Below are positions 18,263 through 25,568 of a DNA stretch of 64,000 bases, in pieces. The notes below the pieces were generated by a model. The model was not told the origin of the DNA. It did no database searches and saw only the letters and a program-made list of their open reading frames with translations. Numbering within the stretch: position 1 is the stretch's first letter; every line of letters starts with the position of its first letter. This DNA is from UBA5859 sp041940025 (GTDB lineage Bacteria; Pseudomonadota; Gammaproteobacteria; UBA5859): NCBI GenBank assembly GCA_041940025.1, contig JBGTSY010000011.1, forward strand, positions 1-64,000, given 5' to 3'. The translations under genes and the position numbers were made by a program.

Positions 18263-18706
18263 CATGCCAAGATTCACAGGTATCTATATTTATGTTGGGG
18301 CAACAGCAGTCGGGGAGACGATGCACTGGGTGAAGAGATCTATCGCGCGCTTCTAACACATCCACAACTCAAAGGCAGACCAGGGCGGATCCGCTTAATT
18401 TATGATCAACAACTGACCTATGAACACACTTTAGATCTACTGGATGCCTGACTCTGCTTATTTATAGGTGCCAGTTTAAGTTGTCCCGCACCCTACCGTT
18501 TTCCCGCGGTTGAAGAGATAACAAGCGAATCATTGACTACCCATCAGTTATCACCCGAACAACTCATCCATATTGCAAAAAGCACCTTTGATAAATGCTT
18601 GCCTTTATATTTATTGCAGATCCGTGGTTATGATTTTAATTTGGGTAGTGCCATGAGCGCTCAAGGCAAGCACAATATGATGCCGGTCACAACCTCATTG
18701 CGATGA
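18263..18706 (+). pseudogene. Hydrogenase maturation protease (HoxW/HybD-like), broken by TGA
   Basis: One frame, open from 18263 to TGA 18704-18706, reads WGNSSRGDDALGEEIYRALL (the GN-x-x-RGDD-x-G metal-site motif of hydrogenase endopeptidases), then LIYDQQLTYEHTLDLLDA (equivalent of the QLTPE segment), a TGA at 18449-18451, then LCLFIGASLSC and finally THQLSPEQLIHIA and YLLQIRGYDFNLGSAMSA, all in family order. No start codon is evident and the FIDAS aspartate reads Gly. It is thus a decayed protease that once trimmed the HoxH C-terminus. The 3' end runs straight into the truncated rhs sequence from about 18670. Confidence 0.75.
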
Positions 18707-20139
18707 CCTTACCCAGTGGTCGTCTGGTGGAATATGGCCGTGATGGGGTGCGACGTATCAATCGAGTGCGCACCAGTGTTGATGGCGTGGTGGGCGATGT
18801 GGTAAATGGTCTGGGCTATCGGGTGGATGGGCAACTGATTCAGCGCACCTGGGGCAATGGCTTGAGTGAAAGCCGCGATTATGATTTGCAAGGGCGGTTA
18901 CTTAACCAAACTCTTTCTGGTACTGATTCCCGGCTCTATAGTTATGACGCCAATGGCAACATGTTGTCGCAGACGGCTACTGCTGAGAACAAAGAATACG
19001 CCTATGATCCATTAGACAGGTTAATCAGCGACGCCACAGATGGTGCTGAAATCGATTTAAGCTATGACTTGAACGGCAATCGTCTCAGCCGCAATGCAGC
19101 GGATGGCACGTTACAAGAGACCAACGACTATCTCCTCAGCAGTAATCGCATCGCCCTGAGTGATTTAGTGGCCGCCAATCCACCAACAACCACACCACCG
19201 AATGAACGTGTATTCCAATACAACAACCGGGGTAGGTTATATCAGCTCTACGACGAAGGACAGTTGGTAGCCACCTATGTGTACAATGCCCATGGACTGC
19301 GTACCCGTAAGATTACCGACCAGGGTATCACCCTCTATCACTACGACCAGTTTGGTCAATTAATATCGGAAACCGAGGCCGATGGCACGCTAATCCGCGA
19401 CTATGTGTGGCAGGATTTTGAGCCCATTGCGCAGATAGAGTCCAACGCGACCAGTGAACGTATTGTTTATCTACACACAGACCACCTCAACACGCCAAGA
19501 CTGGCCAGCGATGGCAGCCAGAGCGTACAATGGCGATGGCAGGGTGAGGCATTTGGTTTAACTGCCGCCAATGAAGATGTGGATGGAGACAATACCCTCA
19601 CCACAATTAACTTAAGATTCCCAGGGCAGTATTATGATCAAGAGACGGGGCTGCATTACAATTGGAACAGGTATTATGATCCGGCTTTAGGCAGGTATAT
19701 TACGAGTGATCTCATTGGTTTGCTGGGCGGTCTAAATACTTACAGCTATGTGAATAATAATCCTACGAACTGGATTGACCTGAGGGGATTGTTGTGGTGT
19801 AAGAACTGTCCAACTGAGGGCGCTCAACTAGACTCGTGGGGCGTTGGTGGAACAGTTGGTTTTACCAATGTTGAATATAACAGCGATGAACCAGGTGTTA
19901 CCACTATTAATGAAACACTCTTTCCTGATATTGGTGGGGGGTTTAGTATATGTTTCGATGATCCGGGTGCGGCAGAAGAAGGCGAACCTGGAAGTGCATG
20001 TGACGAAGATGGTGATGACCCTACTATTTCACTCCCATTTCAGCATTTCGGGGTTTCTTTCAATAAAAAGAAAACATGCATTAATATTGGTCTTGGGCTG
20101 CCAATGCCAAATATGACAATCCCTGTTAGAAAATATTAG
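18703..20139 (+). CDS. 5'-truncated Rhs/YD-repeat protein with C-terminal tip CT1
   Basis: It contains YD repeats (YDLQGRLLNQTLSG, YDANGNMLSQTATAEN, YDPLDRLISDATDGAE, YNNRGRLYQLYDEGQLV) and the RHS-associated core (RFPGQYYDQETGLHYNWNRY at about residues 306-325, then YDPALGRYITSD). The usual DPxGL junction is altered to DLRGL near residue 363, and a unique 115-residue tip follows. The tip is Cys- and acidic-rich and matches no toxin I know. Full Rhs proteins exceed 1000 aa; only about 480 remain, and in-frame rhs sequence begins without a start at about 18670, directly against the hydrogenase-protease relic. ATG 18703 has no clear ribosome site. It is probably a displaced or truncated rhs gene, possibly not expressed. 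Confidence 0.75.
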   Translation: MTLPSGRLVEYGRDGVRRINRVRTSVDGVVGDVVNGLGYRVDGQLIQRTWGNGLSESRDYDLQGRLLNQTLSGTDSRLYSYDANGNMLSQTATAENKEYAYDPLDRLISDATDGAEIDLSYDLNGNRLSRNAADGTLQETNDYLLSSNRIALSDLVAANPPTTTPPNERVFQYNNRGRLYQLYDEGQLVATYVYNAHGLRTRKITDQGITLYHYDQFGQLISETEADGTLIRDYVWQDFEPIAQIESNATSERIVYLHTDHLNTPRLASDGSQSVQWRWQGEAFGLTAANEDVDGDNTLTTINLRFPGQYYDQETGLHYNWNRYYDPALGRYITSDLIGLLGGLNTYSYVNNNPTNWIDLRGLLWCKNCPTEGAQLDSWGVGGTVGFTNVEYNSDEPGVTTINETLFPDIGGGFSICFDDPGAAEEGEPGSACDEDGDDPTISLPFQHFGVSFNKKKTCINIGLGLPMPNMTIPVRKY

Positions 20140-20152
20140 GGCAGTAGATAAA

Positions 20153-20476
20153 ATGAGTTCAAACCAAAACAGGTTTGGGAATTATTTTGGTTTTTTAGCT
20201 GGAATAATTGCCTTTAGCTGTGTTCAGTTACCTTATCCTTATTCAGATATAGGAATGTGGTTACTTGTGGCCGCCTTTATATTACTAATTTTTATTGGGC
20301 ATAAAGCTGCATTTAGAGCTCATCCGAGAGGGATATTAGCTCAGTTGACAGAACCGAGTAAGATATGGGGTGCGAAATTCAATAGCGTTGAAAAACAAAT
20401 AATGTATGGAAGTATTATTGTTGTGGTATCTGTCATTGGTTCTTTTGTGTTGAAAGTTACTTTATTCACAAAATGA
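20153..20476 (+). CDS. Small membrane protein, candidate immunity protein for CT1
   Basis: This 107-residue protein has three hydrophobic segments (about 11-27, 33-50 and 83-103), starting 13 bp after the rhs-CT1 stop on the same strand. Position, size and membrane topology are what is expected of an Rhs immunity protein that protects against a membrane- or envelope-active tip, but no family is recognised. AGGGCAGTAGATAA upstream offers only a weak ribosome site. Its end is followed within 25 bp by the 150-bp repeat that precedes the next cassette. Confidence 0.6.
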   Translation: MSSNQNRFGNYFGFLAGIIAFSCVQLPYPYSDIGMWLLVAAFILLIFIGHKAAFRAHPRGILAQLTEPSKIWGAKFNSVEKQIMYGSIIVVVSVIGSFVLKVTLFTK

Positions 20477-20499
20477 GCACGGTAGTACGAAAGAAGGGA

Positions 20500-20649
20500 G
20501 ATGGGGTCAAGTATAATGTTGACGGTTTGGGCTATGTACCTGGCCCAGGAGGTGGGGAATTGTAAGCTGAAAGAAATCGCGCAAGGTTTTATTTTAAAGG
20601 TAAACGGTGACTTAACCACAGATATTATTGGTCAGGGGCAGCGCTTACC
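20500..20649 (+). repeat. 150-bp direct repeat, copy 1 (tail of a lost rhs tip plus leader)
   Basis: This segment is nearly identical to 21488-21637. Its first part reads as a protein end, DGVKYNVDGLGYVPGPGGGE followed by Leu and TAA, so it looks like the last codons of an earlier toxin tip whose upstream part is gone. The remaining 80 bp is non-coding in that frame and joins directly to the rhs core copy at 20650. I see no such segment in or after the first rhs gene. Confidence 0.75.
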
Positions 20650-21234
20650 CTCAACACGCCAAGACTGGCCACCGATAGCAGTCAGAAGAGCGTACAATGG
20701 CGTTGGCAGGGTGAGGCATTTGGTTTAACTGCCGCCAATGAAGATGTGGATGGAGACAATACTCTCACCGCAATTAACTTAAGATTCCCAGGGCAGTATT
20801 ATGATCAAGAGACGGGGCTGCATTACAACTGGAACAGGTATTATGATCCGAGTCTCGGACGATACGTGACAAGTGATCCGATTGGGTTGGATGGCGGTAT
20901 GAATACTTACGCCTATGCTTATCAGAATCCGTTGAAGTGGGTAGACCCACTTGGCCTAAGAGGCGGCAGGCATTCATCTGGATCAAGGAGTAATGCTGGT
21001 CCGGCAAGTTGTAAACAAAAATGTGTAACTAGATTTATAACGACCTCATTTGCTTCTACGGTAGGGTTTTCTGCAGCGGGTTTCGCAGGCGGGGCATTAA
21101 TTACATCATCAAGTTTGGGGTTAGGTTTTGCTGCTGCCAATCATGTAGCGGGAAATGTTAATTCGGCATTAAGTTATCTTCAGCTATTCCAATGCATAGC
21201 AGAATGCGATGAGGATGATAATGTTTGCCAATGA
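20650..21234 (+). pseudogene. Orphan rhs core fragment with toxin tip CT2
   Basis: The frame opens at the exact rhs sequence LNTPRLATD that also occurs at 19496, runs through the core (RFPGQYYDQETGLHYNWNRY, YVTSDPIGLDGGMN) to a canonical DPLGL junction, then a new tip of about 95 residues. The tip has a Gly/Ala-rich hydrophobic stretch (FSAAGFAGGALITSSSLGLG) and scattered Cys. There is no start codon at the 5' end; the first internal ATG/GTG is near 20746. It is a displaced C-terminal cassette, silent unless recombined onto an intact rhs gene through the shared core. The tip family is unknown. Confidence 0.72.
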
Positions 21235-21440
21235 AGAATTTTAATATCATAATATTTTTTGCGTTGATTTCCTTCATCATATTAATCAGTTTAATTAGAT
21301 GGCAGGGGATGCGAGGTGGTATTGATTTAATTTATATTAAGACTACCTTTTTTGTATTCTTCGGTTTAAGTATTTATGCGTTATATCTAAAGTTTGAAGT
21401 AAAAATACAAGAAAAAATTAAAGATCTATTTATACATTGA
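21231..21440 (+). CDS. Small two-TM protein, candidate immunity protein for CT2
   Basis: ATG 21231 overlaps the CT2 stop as ATGA, so it is translationally coupled to the toxin tip. The 69-residue product has two hydrophobic segments (about 4-19 and 36-54) and a basic, lysine-rich C-terminus. Coupled small membrane proteins directly after a toxin tip are typical immunity genes, but there is no sequence family to name. TTG 21225 is a less likely start. Confidence 0.58.
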   Translation: MKNFNIIIFFALISFIILISLIRWQGMRGGIDLIYIKTTFFVFFGLSIYALYLKFEVKIQEKIKDLFIH

Positions 21441-21487
21441 TAAAAATAAGGGGACACGATACTTGATTCCAAAAGAAAGAAGCAAAA

Positions 21488-21637
21488 GATGGGGGCAAGT
21501 ATAATGTTGACGGTTTGGGCTATTTACCTGGCCCAGGAGGTGGGGAATTGTAAGCTGAAAGAAATCGCGCAAGCTTTTAGTTTAAAGGTAAACGGTGACT
21601 TAACCACAGATATTATTGGTCAGGGGCAGCGCTTACC
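21488..21637 (+). repeat. 150-bp direct repeat, copy 2
   Basis: Second copy of the segment at 20500-20649, differing by a few bases (one makes VPGP into LPGP). It again encodes a C-terminal tail and TAA, then joins an rhs core copy at the same point. Together with the core, the direct repeat spans about 430 bp (20500-20930 and 21488-21918), long enough for homologous recombination to swap or delete the intervening tip. Confidence 0.75.
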
Positions 21638-22366
21638 CTCAACACGCCAAGACTGGCCACCGATGGCAGCCAGAGCGTACAATGGCGTTGGCAGAGTGAG
21701 GCATTTGGTTTAACTGCCGCCAATGAAGATGTGGATGGAGACAATACCCTCACCACAATTAACTTAAGATTCCCAGGGCAGTATTATGATCAGGAGACGG
21801 GGCTGCATTACAACTGGAACAGGTATTACGACCCGGCTTTAGGTAGGTATGTGACCAGTGATCCGATTGGGTTGGATGGCGGTATGAATAGCTATGCCTA
21901 TGTTCTAAACGGCCCTATCAACTTGGTCGATCCCTATGGAATGTTCGGTGTTGCCGATCTTCCAACGATTCCACAACCAATTCTTGATGCCGTTACTGGT
22001 TTTGGTGATGCCTTCCTGATTCCTGAGTTAGTCAGGGATGCGTTTGACATTGATGGTGGCGTGAAAAAATGTTCGGCTGCTTATCGAAGCGGCAAGTTCA
22101 GTGGCTTCGTAACTGGAGGCGCTCCGTTCCTGCTTCGTGGTGCAGCAGCAGGTGCTACTCGCTTCGGACATACACTTAACCATAATCGTTACTTCAGAAT
22201 CGGACCAGGAAGGATGCCAAGAAATTGCGGATTACCACCTGGCACTCATGTTCCAAGGGCATCCGTTGGTCCACAAAGGCCCGGTATACCCAACCCGCAT
22301 TTTGACTTACGTTCGAGGATACCTTATGTGCTCCCAGTCGGTGGACCTACAAGCAGCGATTATTGA
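21638..22366 (+). pseudogene. Orphan rhs core fragment with toxin tip CT3
   Basis: Same core as the other copies, opening at LNTPRLATD without a start codon, through YVTSDPIGLDGGMNSYAY, with junction DPYGM. The 140-residue tip contains GFGDAFLIPELVRDAFDIDG and then GHTLNHNRYFRIGPGRMP, a His/Arg-rich motif seen at the ends of several predicted Rhs/polymorphic toxins that resemble nucleases. That assignment is from memory of the motif, not a search. The 3' end overlaps the downstream immunity ORF. Like CT2 it is a displaced cassette needing recombination for expression. Confidence 0.7.
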
Positions 22367-22646
22367 GGCTGTCAGTGAACGACTTAAAGATTTGCTGAGT
22401 GCAGATAAAGATGATCTTGTATCGCTTCCAGATCAGGCCAGCGATGAAGTCACAATAGATGCAGAGAAATTCACATTGTCTGTCTGGCATGACAAATCTA
22501 GCGACTCAGAGCACCGCATTGTTGTGCAGGCATATAAGCGACAATTTATGGGTATTGCCGGGAAGGTATATGCAGAAGGCTTTATCCTGAATGACAGAGA
22601 TGAAAGGTTAACAATGTCATTTGATGAGTTGGTGGAATTTATATAA
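22326..22646 (+). CDS. Soluble candidate immunity protein for CT3
   Basis: ATG 22326 lies 41 bases inside the 3' end of CT3 in another frame. The 106-residue product is acidic and soluble (MCSQSVDLQAAIIEAVSERL at its start), unlike the two membrane immunity candidates upstream, and this fits a cytosolic, nuclease-like tip. The frame is open further upstream to 22137, but that part only shadows CT3. No family is recognised. It is followed by rhs debris and a terminator. Confidence 0.58.
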   Translation: MCSQSVDLQAAIIEAVSERLKDLLSADKDDLVSLPDQASDEVTIDAEKFTLSVWHDKSSDSEHRIVVQAYKRQFMGIAGKVYAEGFILNDRDERLTMSFDELVEFI

Positions 22647-22669
22647 GCCAGCAGATTAAATTAATCGCA

Positions 22670-22735
22670 AACTATTTGCTTAGAAGTAATCGCATCGCCC
22701 TGAGTGATTTAGTGGCCGCCAATTCACCAACAATC
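22670..22735 (+). repeat. Rhs debris matching an internal part of the first rhs gene
   Basis: The sequence AGTAATCGCATCGCCCTGAG and what follows, to about 22735, repeats 19141-19190 of the truncated rhs gene, with a more diverged flank to about 22670. It is not the core region used by the CT cassettes, so it comes from a separate rearrangement or an older rhs copy. Confidence 0.8.
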
Positions 22736-22760
22736 AATCCAGTACCTACTCTTCAAAGAA

Positions 22761-22796
22761 AAAGGCGGACAACCACTAGAGTCATCCGCCTTTTTT
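22761..22796. terminator. Bidirectional terminator between the rhs array and the porin gene
   Basis: AAAGGCGGA (22761-22769) pairs with TCCGCCTTT (22785-22793), with a T run on the plus strand and an A run on the other side, so it can stop transcription both from the rhs cassettes and from the convergent porin gene. Confidence 0.88.
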
Positions 22797-22831
22797 AACC
22801 TTCTTCTTTTATCGAATATTGGTCGACAAAA

Positions 22832-23785
22832 TTAGAAAGTAATGAGTGCCTCAACAGCGACTGTATCCATCTCGGCACCACTAATATCTTCTTCATCCAT
22901 ACGATATTCGGTGACAATGAGTAAGTTGTCGCTCACTGCAAAACTCGGAGAAAGAGTAATGCCGCTAAATTCACCGGTTGTGGTACCCGCAGCATTTTCT
23001 GTTTCATATGCATGATAACGCAAGGTGAGACCACATCTGTCCCATGCATAGTTTGCCATCAGTAGGTGGCCATCTGCTTCTGCGGCACCTCCAGCGTTCT
23101 CAGAACTATTCACTTCTGCTGCCAGTGTGAGGCCATTAATTGCGTAGGAAGCCCAGACATTGAATAAATCAGTTTCTTGTTCAGAAATGAAAAATACCTT
23201 TGCTGTCACACCTTCGATTGGCATTACCGCCAGCATCAGCTCTGTTCCCAGATTGGTGGAATCCGTGTCGGTACCCACTAAATCACCTACCGAATTGATC
23301 ACAGATAATGCAGCATGGAACATGTCGCTACCATAGTGTACGGACGCACCTTGTTGGTAGCCACCATAAAACAATCCTGCATAGCCGGTTCCGGAATATT
23401 GGAATAAGCCGGTTGGTTCTTCGGTTTCCCAGCCAGAATAACTTAGGAATCGTCCTGCCTTGACACTGACTCCATCTATAAGTGAATACGTGAAGAAAGC
23501 TTGTTCAATGTCAGTGACTGCAGTGCCAGTACTGTCATCTTGGTATTCCAAATCCACTTGCGCGCTAAGTTGGTCGTCAAATTGAAACAAGAAATCAAAC
23601 TCAACCTGATCTAGTCCAGTACTAGTCGAAGAGCTTCCGCCGTCTGGATCCATATAGACAGTGGACATATCGATAAAACCACTGACGCTCAGTTTTTCAC
23701 TTAAATCAAAGCCATCAGCAAATGCTGTGGGGGCCATTAAAGTGATAGAGGACGTTAAAGCCGTTGCCCTTAATACGTTATTCAT
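22832..23785 (-). CDS. Outer-membrane beta-barrel porin (BBP2/OmpL-like)
   Basis: A 317-residue outer-membrane protein with a signal peptide ending at TAFA (about residue 23), then alternating beta-strands with aromatic girdles and a C-terminal Phe, the usual BAM signal. The SVKAGRFLSYSGWETEEPTG stretch (about 109-128) is characteristic of the putative beta-barrel porin-2 group. An AGGAGATAAC ribosome site lies just before the ATG. It is monocistronic: the terminator at 22761-22796 lies downstream and about 750 bp without a gene lies upstream. Selectivity is unknown. Confidence 0.82.
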   Translation of the reverse strand: MNNVLRATALTSSITLMAPTAFADGFDLSEKLSVSGFIDMSTVYMDPDGGSSSTSTGLDQVEFDFLFQFDDQLSAQVDLEYQDDSTGTAVTDIEQAFFTYSLIDGVSVKAGRFLSYSGWETEEPTGLFQYSGTGYAGLFYGGYQQGASVHYGSDMFHAALSVINSVGDLVGTDTDSTNLGTELMLAVMPIEGVTAKVFFISEQETDLFNVWASYAINGLTLAAEVNSSENAGGAAEADGHLLMANYAWDRCGLTLRYHAYETENAAGTTTGEFSGITLSPSFAVSDNLLIVTEYRMDEEDISGAEMDTVAVEALITF

Positions 23786-24539
23786 AGTCTTGTTATCTCC
23801 TCGTCATATAAGAACTCATTTTAAACGGCGACCCCTGGAGTTGTTTCGTCGTTTAATCCCTTGTCTTGCCCAGTTGTTACCCAGCTGAGAGCTGTAGATG
23901 CATAGACTTAAAAGCTACTAGGGTAAATTTTAGTCAGCTACATACCGTCATAACTAGCCATGCCAGGGCTGAACTTTACCCCTTATGCATAAAAACATCA
24001 ACTTTATCAAAATTACAACTAAGCCCTGCGATTATTGCATTCATTTGGTGCGCTGTCGTTGTTGTGGTATTGGATTTGATTGATTAAGGTGCGGTTTTTT
24101 TCTAGGTATGTTGAATAAAATGATTCAAGTTAATCCAGGCATATAGGCCAATTTAAAGCTTATTTTGCGCGTCAAATCACAATAAATTTTGAGAAACCTG
24201 ACAAGTTTGATTGTCTGACTAGTTTAATGAGCCAGAAGCGGCTTGGTTGTGCAAACGAGTGTATCCGATCTTCACAATTCTCTCCTTATTTGCCTATCGC
24301 AATAGCAATTTCAGCTTGCCGCTCACGAAAAACGCGCACCAATATGGTTCAATGTTTCGATCATCAAGCCTGATTGAGTCCTAATATCAATGGGGATTGT
24401 GTCGACACAGTGCGGCCTTGAGATTTGAAGTTGACTCCATTGTCACAGCGTTAACTATAAAATGGGCACAGCAACCAACTGGCAATAGGTAGTTGGTACT
24501 GATGAAGTGGTGCCACGCGATAAATGATTTTTGATTACC
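23786..24539. other. Intergenic region upstream of the porin gene, no supported gene
   Basis: About 750 bp between the porin start and a decayed metal-associated gene. It must hold the porin promoter near 23800-23900. Small open frames exist on both strands but lack ribosome sites and recognisable sequence. A promoter-like pair near 24431 is listed separately. Confidence 0.5.
24431..24461 (+). promoter_or_regulatory. Possible decayed MerR-type promoter (19-bp spacer)
   Basis: TTGACT (24431-24436) and TATAAA (24456-24461) are separated by 19 bp, the long spacer used by MerR-family regulators. TTGACTCC is also how mercury-operon promoters begin. No clear dyad is left in the spacer. It lies about 80 bp upstream of a broken gene of a family that often accompanies metal-resistance genes. 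Confidence 0.22.
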
Positions 24540-24717
24540 ATGGCTAAACTTATTGTAGAAACTATTCTGACTTGTCCTGATTGTGGTCTTACGACTGTCA
24601 CAACTGTAAACGATTATTAAGGCCATAAGGCCAGCCATTGGGGACTGTTGTGTTTTCTGCTCCTACGGCACTGTAAAGTGTCCGCCCGCGCAGCAGGGTG
24701 AATGCTGTTGCGATTAA
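24540..24717 (+). pseudogene. Decayed GDCCVFCSYG-family small Cys-rich protein
   Basis: Three frames together rebuild one small Cys-rich protein. ATG 24540 starts MAKLIVETILTCPDCG; a second frame continues YDCHNCKRLLRP; a third gives GDCCVFCSYGTVKCPPAQQG and then a Cys-rich end with TAA at 24715-24717. The GDCCVFCSYGTV core defines a family of proteins of about 80 aa, commonly seen beside mercury or other metal transport genes. The central segment between the first two parts is shortened and at least two frameshifts are needed, so it is dead. A copper-resistance locus follows about 420 bp downstream. Confidence 0.75.
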
Positions 24718-25139
24718 TATTCACCAATGATTCGAAGCAATAATGCGTCATGGCTGCGTTCACAAATACAATTTAGCAGTATCGCGCTTAGGCCTAAACA
24801 GATCACCAGAAATACCAATGCGCAAAGCAGAAGCAATCTGTTCTTTAAGGTACTCAGCATTTACCAAAGTTCGCCAATGACTGCTCCTGGTAAACTGACC
24901 AACATTCGCTAATCGATGAATTGATTCACTCTCCTTGGATGCTCGAAGGTGCTCATTTTTACTTCAACACCTAACATAATTGCAGCAATATATTGGGACT
25001 ATAGATGGGACGCTTGTGATTGCGAAGAAGCATGTTGCCTGTTAGTCACTTTTACTCCTTGCTGATAATCAAAGTGTATGGCATCAATACCTTGTAAACT
25101 AATAGGAAAGGTTTGATCGCCTGTGTTGCAAGGGGTACC
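24718..25139 (+). other. Gap before the copper locus, no supported gene
   Basis: No gene is supported here. The copAB promoter probably lies in its last 100 bp. ACCTT near 25091 and AAAGGT near 25107 form a loose dyad, but the spacing is wrong for a CueR operator and I do not call it. Confidence 0.4.
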
Positions 25140-25490
25140 ATGAGTGCCATGATACGACAGCCGAACATTGCAATTCTTCTGATGCTTTGCCTTCTAGTCA
25201 ATACGGCGAGTACTGGCATAATGAGTGTTGACATGCTGTTAGATTCCGATCCAGCTCAGATCCAGACACTGTTTATAGAAGATAAGCCTTGCCATGCAGA
25301 GGCGACAGAAACAGAACCCCAAACCTGCCACGAGCATGAATGTTTCCACTGCGCATCAAGTAGTGCAATCATCACGCTAGATCTACTCTTGAATTCATCT
25401 GCAAACAGGACACAAGAAAACGCCTCTCTAACTGCGCGTATCAACTGTTTTGATCCTGATGGGCTGTACCACCCTCCTATAATTAGCTAA
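25140..25490 (+). CDS. Small secreted Cys/His-rich protein upstream of copA
   Basis: A 116-residue protein whose N-terminal hydrophobic stretch (IAILLMLCLLVNTASTG, about residues 10-26) looks like a signal peptide or membrane anchor, followed by a short soluble part with a metal-ligand cluster: CHAEATETEPQTCHEHECFH (about 57-76) has three Cys and four His within 20 residues. ATG 25140 is chosen because AGGGG lies five bases upstream; the frame is open further up without support. Small Cys/His-rich exported proteins of this layout (DUF2946-like) often start copper-resistance operons. It precedes copA by 78 bp. Metal binding is inferred from the ligands. Confidence 0.62.
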   Translation: MSAMIRQPNIAILLMLCLLVNTASTGIMSVDMLLDSDPAQIQTLFIEDKPCHAEATETEPQTCHEHECFHCASSSAIITLDLLLNSSANRTQENASLTARINCFDPDGLYHPPIIS

Positions 25491-25568
25491 CCCTAGGGCA
25501 AGTGTGTCCTTCGTTTGAGTGACAGTCTTTGGCTGTTTGGCATAGCCGATCTAAGGGTTTAGCAATCA

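Noticed and set aside
16524..18451. In-frame TGA and TAG codons in the SIR2, HoxH and HoxW frames as recoding (Sec or readthrough)
   Set aside because: The three stops are of two kinds, lie at unrelated positions, and the genes are also truncated or lack starts, so decay explains them better. [NiFeSe] Sec would lie in the DPC-x-x-C motif, which is intact here.
23661..24087. Two plus-strand ORFs overlapping the porin start region
   Set aside because: One is antisense to the porin signal peptide; the other has no ribosome site and no family features.
24387..24638. 83-codon minus-strand ORF near the GDCCVFCSYG relic
   Set aside because: It overlaps the decayed plus-strand gene in antisense and has no ribosome site or recognisable sequence.
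25091..25112. CueR-like copper operator upstream of copA
   Set aside because: The half-sites ACCTT and AAGGT occur but the spacing differs from CueR/CopR boxes, and no -35/-10 pair with a 19-bp spacer fits.
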